From positions 1 to 64,000 of the forward strand of contig NZ_NQYC01000001.1 of assembly GCF_003600835.1 (NCBI RefSeq): a stretch of DNA of 64,000 bases. Reading direction: 5' to 3'. The stretch comes from Bacillus sp. PK3_68 (GTDB lineage Bacteria > Bacillota > Bacilli > Bacillales > Domibacillaceae). Below are positions 37,764-45,627 of this stretch, in pieces. The stretch's first letter is position 1. The number at the start of each line of letters is the position of its first letter. The translations under genes and the position numbers were made by a program. The notes under the pieces were generated by a model. The model was not told the DNA's origin. It saw only the letters and a list, made by a program, of their open reading frames with translations, and ran no database searches.

Positions 37764-38780
37764 TTACTCCTTTTCCCTGACCAAACGTTCTCTATCGGGT
37801 ACTCCGGGTGGCTGTTCAAGCCAGTTATGCTTGATCATAATATCAGCCCCACTTTTGGCGAGCCGGGAAATCTCCAGTGACAACCGTTCGTAATTAACCA
37901 CCAAGTCACTTCTTTGGCTGACAGAAGCAGCAGTTGCATAATTGCCTATTCCTGTCGCACTTAGAAGAGACATATGGAACATCATTAGTTTGTCTGAGAA
38001 TGTTTGAGTCGTTGAATCGCTAACTGAAATATCAGGAAGCTGCGGGGTTTGAAGCTCATTCTCTAAAAGTGTATCAGCAAAGATTTTAATATGCTTCTTG
38101 GAAATGTCTTTTCCTCGCATCATAAATTCTTTGATCTCTTTAGATGGTGAAGTTTGGGCAAAGCCAACACACAGTTTAACCCCGACTGTATTTGTCACTA
38201 TATTCAGATAAAGGTGAGAGATTTCTACAGCATTTAATGGACGTTTGCTATTGAAAGGATTTAATCCGCTTAAATAGTTTTTACTATCTACATAATCAAT
38301 TTCTTTTGGAACTTCAATCACAGGGTGTCTAGGGTAAATTCCTTTGGAAAGAGCAATCTCTGTCGTTTGGTTGTAAAGGGAAGAAGTCTCCATTAATCCT
38401 TTTGTAAAGTAATCGCGTATATCAGCTCTTGCACTCATAGAGAGAAAACCACTATAAGCCAGCATCCCGGCTCTTGCCATTTCATTCACATAGGTTAGAC
38501 AGAATACGTCGGAAAACAGCCATGGGGCATCCATATTAACATCTTTATCAGTAAACCCATCCGGGACTGCATATTGTTCTTGATTAAAAAAAGTATGGAG
38601 CTGATTTAAATGGTTGGATGACAGGTCAAAAGCAAAGCGGATAGCAGGCTTGATTTCTTTGTCTTTAATATGTTTGAACAAGTAGCCAAGTATGCATTTG
38701 GACATGCTGTCGTTCATATAGGAAGTCCAAAGAGAAGCGATCTCAGCTGCGGTAAGAGGAATTTCTTTATTAATTTTCAT
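37764..38780 (-). CDS. DUF3231 protein, two-domain
   Basis: Protein of 338 residues made of two similar helical halves, each starting with a LTAAEIASLW- or LNAVEISHLY-like segment (about 9 and 177). This is the DUF3231 architecture common in spore-forming Bacillaceae, and each half is predicted all-helical and ferritin-like. I use ATG 38780 after GGAGG; the longer frame to 38861 has no ribosome site. It is divergent from a paralogue with the same layout. Function unknown; related proteins are sometimes linked to spore coats, but nothing here proves it. Confidence 0.85.
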   Translation of the reverse strand: MKINKEIPLTAAEIASLWTSYMNDSMSKCILGYLFKHIKDKEIKPAIRFAFDLSSNHLNQLHTFFNQEQYAVPDGFTDKDVNMDAPWLFSDVFCLTYVNEMARAGMLAYSGFLSMSARADIRDYFTKGLMETSSLYNQTTEIALSKGIYPRHPVIEVPKEIDYVDSKNYLSGLNPFNSKRPLNAVEISHLYLNIVTNTVGVKLCVGFAQTSPSKEIKEFMMRGKDISKKHIKIFADTLLENELQTPQLPDISVSDSTTQTFSDKLMMFHMSLLSATGIGNYATAASVSQRSDLVVNYERLSLEISRLAKSGADIMIKHNWLEQPPGVPDRERLVREKE

Positions 38781-38904
38781 CGTAACCTCCACAAAGTAAA
38801 TAGTAATTATTTTTCGTGTTTGCTGCAGGATAATCATAACTTTTCCTTTTTGGGGAGACACTATGCTAGATTTACTTGATAAGTTGAAGTAGGGAGATGG
38901 TTAA

Positions 38905-39909
38905 GTGACAAGTCATGATCATATTAAATTAACATCAAGTGAGTTATCCTCACTTTTTGGAGCATACGTGAGTGATACATTGTCCATTTGTGTGCTTTCG
39001 TACTTTCTGAATCATGTGGAAGATTCCGACACAAAAGATTGTGTAAAGTTTGCTCTGGAATCGGCCCAAACGCGTGTGAAAAAAGAGGAGAGCATATTTA
39101 GAGCAGAAGGCATCGTTATTCCTGTGGCTTTTAGTGAACAAGATGTCAATGTGCGAGCGCCGAGGCTCTACAGCGATGAATTCATCTTGCATTATGTGAG
39201 TAACATAGGGGTCATGGGATTGAATGCATACACCACTGCTTTACCGACTACAGCCAGACAAGACATTCGGGAATTTTTTAGTCTTTGCTTACAAGCAGCC
39301 ACTGAATTATTCAATCAATCTGTAGATATATTGCTGAACAAAGGTCTGTATATTCGTCCGCCTTATATTCCTTATCCGCAGGTGACAGAGTTTGTTCATA
39401 AGCAGCACTTCTTGGCTGGTTGGTTGGGTGAGCAGCGGCCTTTAACAAGCACAGAAATTTCCTTTCTTTTTATGAATTTATACCGTAATACATTGGGAAG
39501 TGCGTTGTTAACAGGTTTTTCACAAACAGCCCATTCAAAGGAGATTCGAAAATACATGGAAAGAGGAGCAGAGATTGGGCAACATCATAGTGCCGTATTT
39601 GCGAAATTTTTAGAGGAGAGCAACTTGCCCGTTCCTACTGTTTCCCATTTCACAGTGACTGATTCGGTGGAGGCCGTATTTTCCGACAAATTAATGATGA
39701 GCCATACGGCTGCTCTGTATAACGCGGGCAGCGGTTTTTATGGGAGGAGTATTGGAGGAAGTTCCAGAAAAGATCTGTCAGCTGCTTACAGCCGATTAAT
39801 GATTGAAGTAGGGGAATACTCGCTCGACGGGGCTAAAATAATGATTGAAAATGGTTGGGTGGAAAAGCCGCCTTCCGCTCCAAACCGAAAAGACTTAGCA
39901 GGGGGTTAA
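38905..39909 (+). CDS. DUF3231 protein, paralogue
   Basis: Second DUF3231 protein, 334 residues, again with two halves (LTSSELSSLFGAYVSD at about 9 and LTSTEISFLFMNLYRN at about 179). It shares block after block with the divergent neighbour, including SDKLMM(F/S)H and a C-terminal G(A)(D/K)IMI(K/E)(H/N)(N)W(L/V)E(Q/K)PP. Start is GTG 38905 after AGGGAG. The head-to-head arrangement with 124 bp between start codons suggests an inverted duplication and shared regulation. Confidence 0.85.
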   Translation: MTSHDHIKLTSSELSSLFGAYVSDTLSICVLSYFLNHVEDSDTKDCVKFALESAQTRVKKEESIFRAEGIVIPVAFSEQDVNVRAPRLYSDEFILHYVSNIGVMGLNAYTTALPTTARQDIREFFSLCLQAATELFNQSVDILLNKGLYIRPPYIPYPQVTEFVHKQHFLAGWLGEQRPLTSTEISFLFMNLYRNTLGSALLTGFSQTAHSKEIRKYMERGAEIGQHHSAVFAKFLEESNLPVPTVSHFTVTDSVEAVFSDKLMMSHTAALYNAGSGFYGRSIGGSSRKDLSAAYSRLMIEVGEYSLDGAKIMIENGWVEKPPSAPNRKDLAGG

Positions 39910-39915
39910 ACCGAT

Positions 39916-40362
39916 GTGGATGCAAAAGAAAAATTGTTTTGGAGCATTGCCCTTCCCGGTTTTGGGCAACTCTTAAACGGAAAATACCTTAAAGGTCTCT
40001 TGTTAATTGTTTTAGAATTTCTTATTAATGTACAAGCTAATTTTAATCAGATGATCATTGCCAGTTTTCAAGGTAATATCGAACAGTCGATCGCCCAAGC
40101 CGACTTCCAATGGCTCATGTTTTACCCTTGTGTTTACTTTTTCGCCATGTGGGATGCCTTTAAAGATGCTGGAGGAGGAAAAGAGCCCTATTCTTTTTTG
40201 CCATTCGTGTTTTCTGCTTATTTTGTCACAGTAGGGCTTATTTTTTCAACGAAATTAAAGGTTTTTGGCATATTGATAGGCCCTATTTGGCTTCCGATGA
40301 TGGGGGTGATTCCAGGATTACTAACAGGACAGTGGCTGAAAAAAATACTAAAAAAGACATAG
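39916..40362 (+). CDS. small membrane protein (TM2-like start)
   Basis: Protein of 148 residues with four hydrophobic helices. The opening ALPGFGQLLNGKYLKGLLLI resembles the first helix of TM2-type proteins. GTG 39916 lies 10 nt after AGGGGG and 6 bp after the DUF3231 stop, so the two are probably cotranscribed. No function assigned. Confidence 0.65.
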   Translation: MDAKEKLFWSIALPGFGQLLNGKYLKGLLLIVLEFLINVQANFNQMIIASFQGNIEQSIAQADFQWLMFYPCVYFFAMWDAFKDAGGGKEPYSFLPFVFSAYFVTVGLIFSTKLKVFGILIGPIWLPMMGVIPGLLTGQWLKKILKKT

Positions 40363-40622
40363 GGTTAGGGATTAAACAGTCAGAGTGTATGATGCATTTT
40401 ATGAGAACAGAGAAGATAACACAGATAAGCAAAAAAGGATTTCCGGAACGTTTTCGAGTGTTGGGCATGTTAGGAAAAGGTTTTTTCAAATCATAAATGC
40501 TGCCAAATGAACGATGTTCCGGAGATTGCTGGTTTATCGAGCATAATCGAACTAGGCCTTCACAAACTCTCATGACCTGGAGGTAGCACAATCCATTTTT
40601 TTTTAGCAGCTCGATGCATAGA

Positions 40623-41240
40623 TTAATGAAAGGATTTTCTTAAAGTGAATAACGGATTCCGCTTTAGCAGTATATTTAACAGCCAAGAATAAAGATACGT
40701 AAAGATCAGGCCAATAACGATAGCAGGCCACCCAAAGACAGCAAAGCCGAAGACCAGTACAATGATATTAATAAAACGAATAGATTTGGCGATATTTATT
40801 TTATTATTTCTTTTATGCAAAATAAGCGCAATGACGTCCATTCCAACGGTAGATGCATTTGTTGAAATGCAGCAATAATAGCCAAAAGCAATGAAAAGGC
40901 AGGCAAGTAAAATGTCGACGCCGATATTGATTGTGCAATTAAAGGGCAGGCTGTAAAACAAGGAAAAAGAAAGGGCATAAAATAAGCTGCTGCCAATTGA
41001 TTTTACAAAGTTTTCTTTTCCTAAAAATAATAATGAGACGCTTAGTAATAATCCAGTCATTCCGTTGCTTACATATAGAAGTGGAACATGAAAGGCTTTG
41101 TCCACGATCATTGATAAGCTAGTTACTCCGCCATTAACAATATGATGAGGTACCATCCATTTGGCATAAGCAAATCCTAAAAAAATATTACCGATTAAAA
41201 TGATTAATAAATCTGCCATAAACGGCTGTTTTTCCCTCAT
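40623..41240 (-). CDS. YitT/YczE-type membrane protein
   Basis: Protein of 205 residues with six membrane helices and the DUF161 (YitT) signature: GNIFLGFAYAKWMVPHHIVNGGVTSLSMI (about 16-44), STNASTVGMDVIALILHK (about 126-143). The usual C-terminal cytosolic DUF2179 domain of YitT proteins is absent, so this is the short form. ATG 41240 follows AAAGGGGGGAG. Function unknown; possibly a transporter. Confidence 0.8.
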   Translation of the reverse strand: MREKQPFMADLLIILIGNIFLGFAYAKWMVPHHIVNGGVTSLSMIVDKAFHVPLLYVSNGMTGLLLSVSLLFLGKENFVKSIGSSLFYALSFSLFYSLPFNCTINIGVDILLACLFIAFGYYCCISTNASTVGMDVIALILHKRNNKINIAKSIRFINIIVLVFGFAVFGWPAIVIGLIFTYLYSWLLNILLKRNPLFTLRKSFH

Positions 41241-41997
41241 TCTCTCCCCCCTTTGAAGTACAAGTACTTATCCTTTTTCCCCTCACAGCAAATAAAAATG
41301 CTTTTCTGCTTACTAACGCCAGTTAATTACTTACATACGATGCCAAAAGCTCTTTTTCCTTTTTCTCTTTTATGAGGATTTGTCATGAAGACTAAGCGAT
41401 TTTTTCATAAGTAGATGCTGATTAAGAAAGGGCTGTCATTAAGAGTCAGGGTATAGTTGAAGGAGGCGTGACCTAAAGAATCATAGCGAAAGATGGATTT
41501 TTTGTCCACTAACCATAATCCTCTTCTGTATGTTTCTGTTAACAGGCGAAGGATGGAGAGAAGATGGAAAGAGATCGGTGCTATGTACGCGGGAAAGATA
41601 GCTCTACGCTTATTTTCTTCATTATTAAAAATAGAAGAAAATGTGCAACCTGATCCAGAGGCAGATGTAATATCACAATAAAACGGTTCTCTATCTTGGT
41701 ACATTGGCAGAGATAGGGTAATGATAGACTTTTATAAAAGCAGAAGAATGTTAGATGAAAAGGAAAGGAACATAATTCTCGATGAAAATATAATTGAATA
41801 AGAAGAATATTTTTTCTCAGCTAACGAAGCAAATTAATTATCGTGGATGGATGATAAGGAGAAGATTTTGAAAGAAATAATAACGGCCGATTTTTAGATG
41901 GATGATTATGATTAGAGCTCCCTTGTTGGAAGCTCTTTTTTTATTTTAAAGAATAGGGAAAGGCAGACGATTGAATCAACTTTCGCTGGTTAGACCT
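41241..41997. other. intergenic region with a terminator, no confident gene
   Basis: Two overlapping open frames (41405-41704 minus, 41493-41681 plus) lack good ribosome sites and family features, so I do not call either. A hairpin AGAGCT...AGCTCT followed by a seven-base T-run (41914-41945) shows that a plus-strand transcript ends here, although no source gene is evident. Confidence 0.5.
41914..41945 (+). terminator. orphan Rho-independent terminator
   Basis: AGAGCTCCC pairs with GGAAGCTCT (one mismatch), followed by TTTTTTT. No recognised plus-strand gene precedes it within 1.5 kb. Confidence 0.7.
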
Positions 41998-42354
41998 TTA
42001 ATTTTTCATTACATTCAATGTAAAAAAGCCGTCATGTGTAGAAATTGCTACTTTTTGTTTCTCTTTTTCAAAAAATCTTACAGCGCCTAATTGTTCTTCT
42101 TTTAACTCTGTCCAGCCTGAGTTTTTAATTGCTTTTAAATACTCTTCGTGTATGCTGCTAATTTCATCAGCTTTTGAATAATTATATTTTTGGTATTGTA
42201 AGATGTTTGGATTACCAGATTGGCCTTCTGTTTCTTTCGCACTGGCGGGCACTGGAAAATCAGAGTTTATCGTTGAAGGGATAAACTTATTAGTATTTGA
42301 AGAGCATCCACTGATTAATAAGAGACTGAATAGCACACCGATTATTTTTTGCAA
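41998..42354 (-). CDS. small lipoprotein, unknown
   Basis: Protein of 118 residues with a lipoprotein signal peptide ending in LISGC (Cys17), so it is membrane-tethered outside the cell. The mature part is mixed-charge with a predicted alpha/beta pattern (YLKAIKNSGWTELKEEQ). Start is TTG 42354 after AGGAGG. It lies downstream of the 70-residue membrane protein gene and may share its transcript. Family not recognised. Confidence 0.78.
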   Translation of the reverse strand: MQKIIGVLFSLLLISGCSSNTNKFIPSTINSDFPVPASAKETEGQSGNPNILQYQKYNYSKADEISSIHEEYLKAIKNSGWTELKEEQLGAVRFFEKEKQKVAISTHDGFFTLNVMKN

Positions 42355-42388
42355 ACGTAGTTAAACCTCCTATACTCATTTTTCTAAG

Positions 42389-42589
42389 TCAAAAACGTTC
42401 CTCATCTTTCCTTTCTTCCCGATAGTTAGTAGAGTGTCTATCCCCAGCTATTGAGCGATTATTTTTAACACCTTTTGTAAGGTCATCGTATGGAGAGTAA
42501 TGGCTAGAAGATAGTTTTTTCTTTCTAATCATTTTATAAAGAATTATTCCCACGCCAAGAACGATGATTAAAAGAACGATATATTGCAT
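42389..42589 (-). CDS. small single-helix membrane protein, unknown
   Basis: About 66 residues: one N-terminal helix (MQYIVLLIIVLGVGIILYKMI) followed by a hydrophilic basic tail. ATG 42589 lies 11 nt after AAGGAG; alternative starts at 42598 and 42601 are too close to it. No family recognised. Confidence 0.6.
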   Translation of the reverse strand: MQYIVLLIIVLGVGIILYKMIRKKKLSSSHYSPYDDLTKGVKNNRSIAGDRHSTNYREERKDEERF

Positions 42590-42601
42590 GCTGGACATCA
42601 C

Positions 42602-43193
42602 TCCTTAAATAATAAGTTATTCGTTGAATGGATGGGGGAAATTGGATGAAAACGTAACAAATGAACAGTATTACATTGATATTCTTTTTATTATAGTATT
42701 AACACCCATAATGTACAAATAATGGGACGTTTTGCTAGGATGCACACGAACAGCAAATTCACTCACTGGATTTTAGATTAGTCTAATCGCCAAAAAGGTG
42801 TGTTTTATGTAATCACTCTTTTTTTGGTTGTCTCCCTTTATTAGATAGAGCCTTCTTTTTCTTCTATTTATAAGAATTTTATGTTAAACGGCACCTGCTG
42901 TGTTGGTGTTACTTAGTAAAAAATAGGTATATGGTCAGAAGAATTTAAGGAAGTTATAAGAAGGAAAGTGTATTCTTGCTTTACATATAAGACTTATAGA
43001 GAAATGATAAGGAAAAAAGTCACGTTAAACAAAAAAGCTTTTGAAGATAAGAAGCTTAATTAATAACTGACATCATATTAAACTGCGTAAATGTAAAGCA
43101 GGCAAGCAAGTATAAAAATATAGAAGCAAAAAGCCGAATGTTTAAAGATTGTTCATGATAGCGGCTGTGTTCTCTATAGTAGGGGGGAAAGAA
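42602..43193. other. AT-rich intergenic region upstream of sinI
   Basis: A stretch of about 590 bp without coding signals. Near the right end a TATAGT (43175-43180), 14 bp before the sinI start, overlaps a single GTTCTCT heptamer (43169-43175). This could be a promoter with a SinR half site, but isolated heptamers are expected by chance. I see nothing else. Confidence 0.45.
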
Positions 43194-43346
43194 ATGCAGG
43201 GGAAAGAGTATGTTGATCAAGAATGGTTAGCGCTGATGATCGAGGCCAAGAAAGCAGGTATTTCAATTGAAGAAGTGAAGAAGTTTCTTAAAAGTAAGGA
43301 GACATCTAGTGAATTTCTTAGTTTTATAAAGAAAGATAGAATATAG
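43194..43346 (+). CDS. sinI: SinI-type anti-repressor (orphan)
   Basis: A 50-residue SinI-domain protein. The core DQEWLALMIEAKKAGISIEEVKKFL (split here as DQEWLALM, EAKKAGIS and EEVKKFL) closely follows B. subtilis SinI (DQEWVELM, EAKEANIS, EEIRKYL), the helix pair that binds and inactivates SinR at biofilm onset. ATG 43194 follows AGGGGGGAAAG. Unlike the classical sinI-sinR pair there is no sinR beside it, so it resembles the SlrA type. The SinR-like protein encoded at 52160 lacks the matching dimerisation tail, so its natural partner is probably elsewhere in the genome. Confidence 0.85.
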   Translation: MQGKEYVDQEWLALMIEAKKAGISIEEVKKFLKSKETSSEFLSFIKKDRI

Positions 43347-44062
43347 AGGGGGAGTAGCTGTTTCAGATGGATATAAAAGAGGGAATGTGCAAGAGAATTC
43401 TAAGGGACCGTTCTCTTAGATGAAATTAAAAAAGATCTCTTATGGATTCAAAATATAAATCGACATTTCAGTTACTTTGTGATATCAATTATTTTTTAGC
43501 ATTTTTGTTAAGCTAGTTGAAAGTCTCTGGCCTTCTAATAAGTCCAGCTGATTGTCGACGAGTAGGGGGAGTTCATATCTTTGCCTGATCACGTAGAAAA
43601 GTGGGCCACCTTTATGGGATCAGTTCAAGTAGCCCGCCTCATGGGGGATCAAAGGAGAAGGTGCAATCGATCCTGTTCTCTCCTTTTCTGTGTTCACTTT
43701 TCGCCAGTAAACAAAGGGTCTTCTAACACTCACTTTAGAAGCTATTCTTTAAATAAAGATCATTTGAGCTTTTTTGCTGCTGCACATAATTTTTCTCCTT
43801 CTTGCTTCAGAGAATCCCATTTCTTTCTTTTAGGAATGGATGTAATTATGCACGCGATTTTATATGTATTTAACCAGCAGTCAGCTGGTTTTAAAAAGGG
43901 CTTTTTTATTAGAAGGTGACGGTGGATTTAAATAAGGAAAGCAAATGAAGAAACTAATATTCATACATGTGAACACTGGAAATTGTTTAAGCTATCCTCC
44001 CAAATAAGGAATCTCTTGCGGAATTCATCATTCAGGAGATAGTTAAAACTTAAGGTGTTTTT
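43347..44062. other. intergenic region with possible structured RNA
   Basis: Hairpins at 43585-43623 (CTGATC/GATCAG outer stem, inner GTG/CAC) and 43651-43687 (AAAGGAGA/TCTCCTTT followed by T-rich sequence), plus CTTCTAA/TTAGAAG near 43710-43740, lie in a GC-richer patch. An open frame at 43581-43919 has no ribosome site or family features and is not called. No downstream plus-strand gene is present before the divergent two-component pair. Confidence 0.4.
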
Positions 44063-45184
44063 TTATGTTTGTCCCTGCTGAATATGCATCAAGGTTTCCA
44101 CTGTTTCTTTTCCAGGATGAATACCGATTTCCTCTTTTAGTTTCTTCTCAAAATTTTCATATAAACGGATGGCATCTGCCCGCATGCCGAGATGTGCGTA
44201 TCCTAGCATTAAGCGAGTGACGATGTGTTCTGAATAAGGGTTAAACTGTAATATTTTGTGCAAGCACCCTATATATTTATCCTCTAGACTATTTTGTTCA
44301 TAGTAATCGGCCAATCTATGCAAAATAGCTATAAGCTTAGCCGAGAGTTCATCTGCTTTCGGCCTTGCCCATTCGTAAGCTTCTTCCTCCATAAAAGCAC
44401 CTGTATAAAGCAGAAGCACCTTTTCGACGTCCTCTACATTGTTAGAAGAAACGCTTTCTGATAACTTTTCAAATGAAGAAACATCCAGCACTGCGTCATG
44501 TAAGTGCAAGGTGTATTGCTGGCCTGCAAAAGTCAGCGTATTGCCGGGACCAAACCCCTCCAGTTGCTTGCGTACATAAGAAATACAGGTGTGAAGATGA
44601 ATTTTTGCTTTTTGGTAATCATGGCCTGGCCAAAGCTGATCAATGAGTATATCCCTATGGACCGGCTTATCCAGATGGAGTGTTAAGAAAGCAAAAACTT
44701 CTTTAATCTTAGCAGTTTTCCATTTAACAGCCGTATTATTACAGACAATAGAGAATTGCTTGAAACATTGTATATAGAGGGAAGAGGACTGAGGAGACAG
44801 TATCGGCTCCTTCTCTTTTTCCAGATTTAGTTTGTCCTCAAGGCGATCAATAGTCTTAGCCAGCCGCTCTTTGAGTATAGGCTTCAGCAAGTAATCAATG
44901 GAATCTAGTTCAAATGCCTGAATGGCATAATCTCTATGTGCCGTGGTAAACACAATTTGGACATTAGGCTTTTCATCTTGAATAAGAACAGCTAAATCAA
45001 GCCCGCTAATCCCAGGAAGATCAATATCAAGGAAGGCGGCGTTGAAAGAGATGTTGTTGATATCCTTAAGAAGCGACGGTGCATCTGGGTACGTGCCAAC
45101 TACCTCTACTTGAAAATGAGCCAGTCGTTTTTTCATCAATTCTAGCGCTAACGGTTCATCATCTGCTAAAATAGCCCGAATCAT
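44063..45184 (-). CDS. response regulator with OmpR-type DNA-binding and BTAD (SARP-like) domains
   Basis: Protein of 373 residues. The N-terminal receiver domain has the acidic pocket Asp8/Asp9, phosphoacceptor Asp53 (FLDIDLPGISG), the TTAH switch Thr (about 81) and LLKP Lys (about 101). A winged helix (about 135-230, ending in YVRKQLEG) is followed by a bacterial transcriptional activation domain with tetratricopeptide-like helices (about 235-370). This combination resembles SARP activators fused to a receiver. Start is ATG 45184 after GAGAGG. Divergent from the hybrid kinase gene, its likely partner; direct repeats in the intergenic region may be its binding sites. Confidence 0.88.
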   Translation of the reverse strand: MIRAILADDEPLALELMKKRLAHFQVEVVGTYPDAPSLLKDINNISFNAAFLDIDLPGISGLDLAVLIQDEKPNVQIVFTTAHRDYAIQAFELDSIDYLLKPILKERLAKTIDRLEDKLNLEKEKEPILSPQSSSLYIQCFKQFSIVCNNTAVKWKTAKIKEVFAFLTLHLDKPVHRDILIDQLWPGHDYQKAKIHLHTCISYVRKQLEGFGPGNTLTFAGQQYTLHLHDAVLDVSSFEKLSESVSSNNVEDVEKVLLLYTGAFMEEEAYEWARPKADELSAKLIAILHRLADYYEQNSLEDKYIGCLHKILQFNPYSEHIVTRLMLGYAHLGMRADAIRLYENFEKKLKEEIGIHPGKETVETLMHIQQGQT

Positions 45185-45627
45185 AGATATGCCTCTCTTT
45201 TTCTTATTAATAAGTATATTGTAAGAGAAAAAAGTGTTAAATGTAAGAGTGAAATTGCACTTTTTGCATAAATACTGGAAATTGAGAGCAGGAAAAGTAA
45301 GAGAAAAGTCCTTTTAAATGAAAAAACTATCCTTTGACAATGGAAAGAGCAAAACAATTAGAATGACACGATAAATGGATTAAGCTGCCTTATGTCGGTA
45401 GAAGAGCTTTCTTTGCGTCTTTTTCAAAGCTGCTTGTTGGCATTGATAAGCATTTTGTAAGAAAAGAATAGTAGGATGAGGACCATCCGATGTTCTGTAT
45501 GTTTCTTATTCCTGTACAGCACTAGAAGTATGTATGATTATATGAAGGAGAGGACAATAAAAAATGAGAGTTTTAATAGATAAAAAAGAAAAAAGACAAT
45601 GTCTACAACAGACAAGTATGAAAAAGC
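45185..45627. other. divergent promoter region of the two-component pair
   Basis: The region contains repeated GTAAGAG heptamers at 45221-45227, 45243-45249 and 45297-45303, plus a related GTAAGAA at 45457. It also has a good ribosome site and ATG at 45564 that opens a short overlapping frame not in phase with the kinase. Confidence 0.5.

Noticed and set aside
41405-41704. 99-residue frame on the minus strand, opposite a 62-residue plus-strand frame
   Set aside because: Neither has a convincing ribosome site or family resemblance, and they contradict each other. Left uncalled.
43169-43175. Single SinR heptamer GTTCTCT before sinI
   Set aside because: About 15 matches to GTTCTYT are expected by chance in 64 kb counting both strands, and this one is not part of a 7-2-7 palindrome.
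43581-43919. 112-residue open frame on the plus strand
   Set aside because: No ribosome site, odd composition (many Phe, Ser and Cys) and overlap with hairpins. Treated as non-coding.
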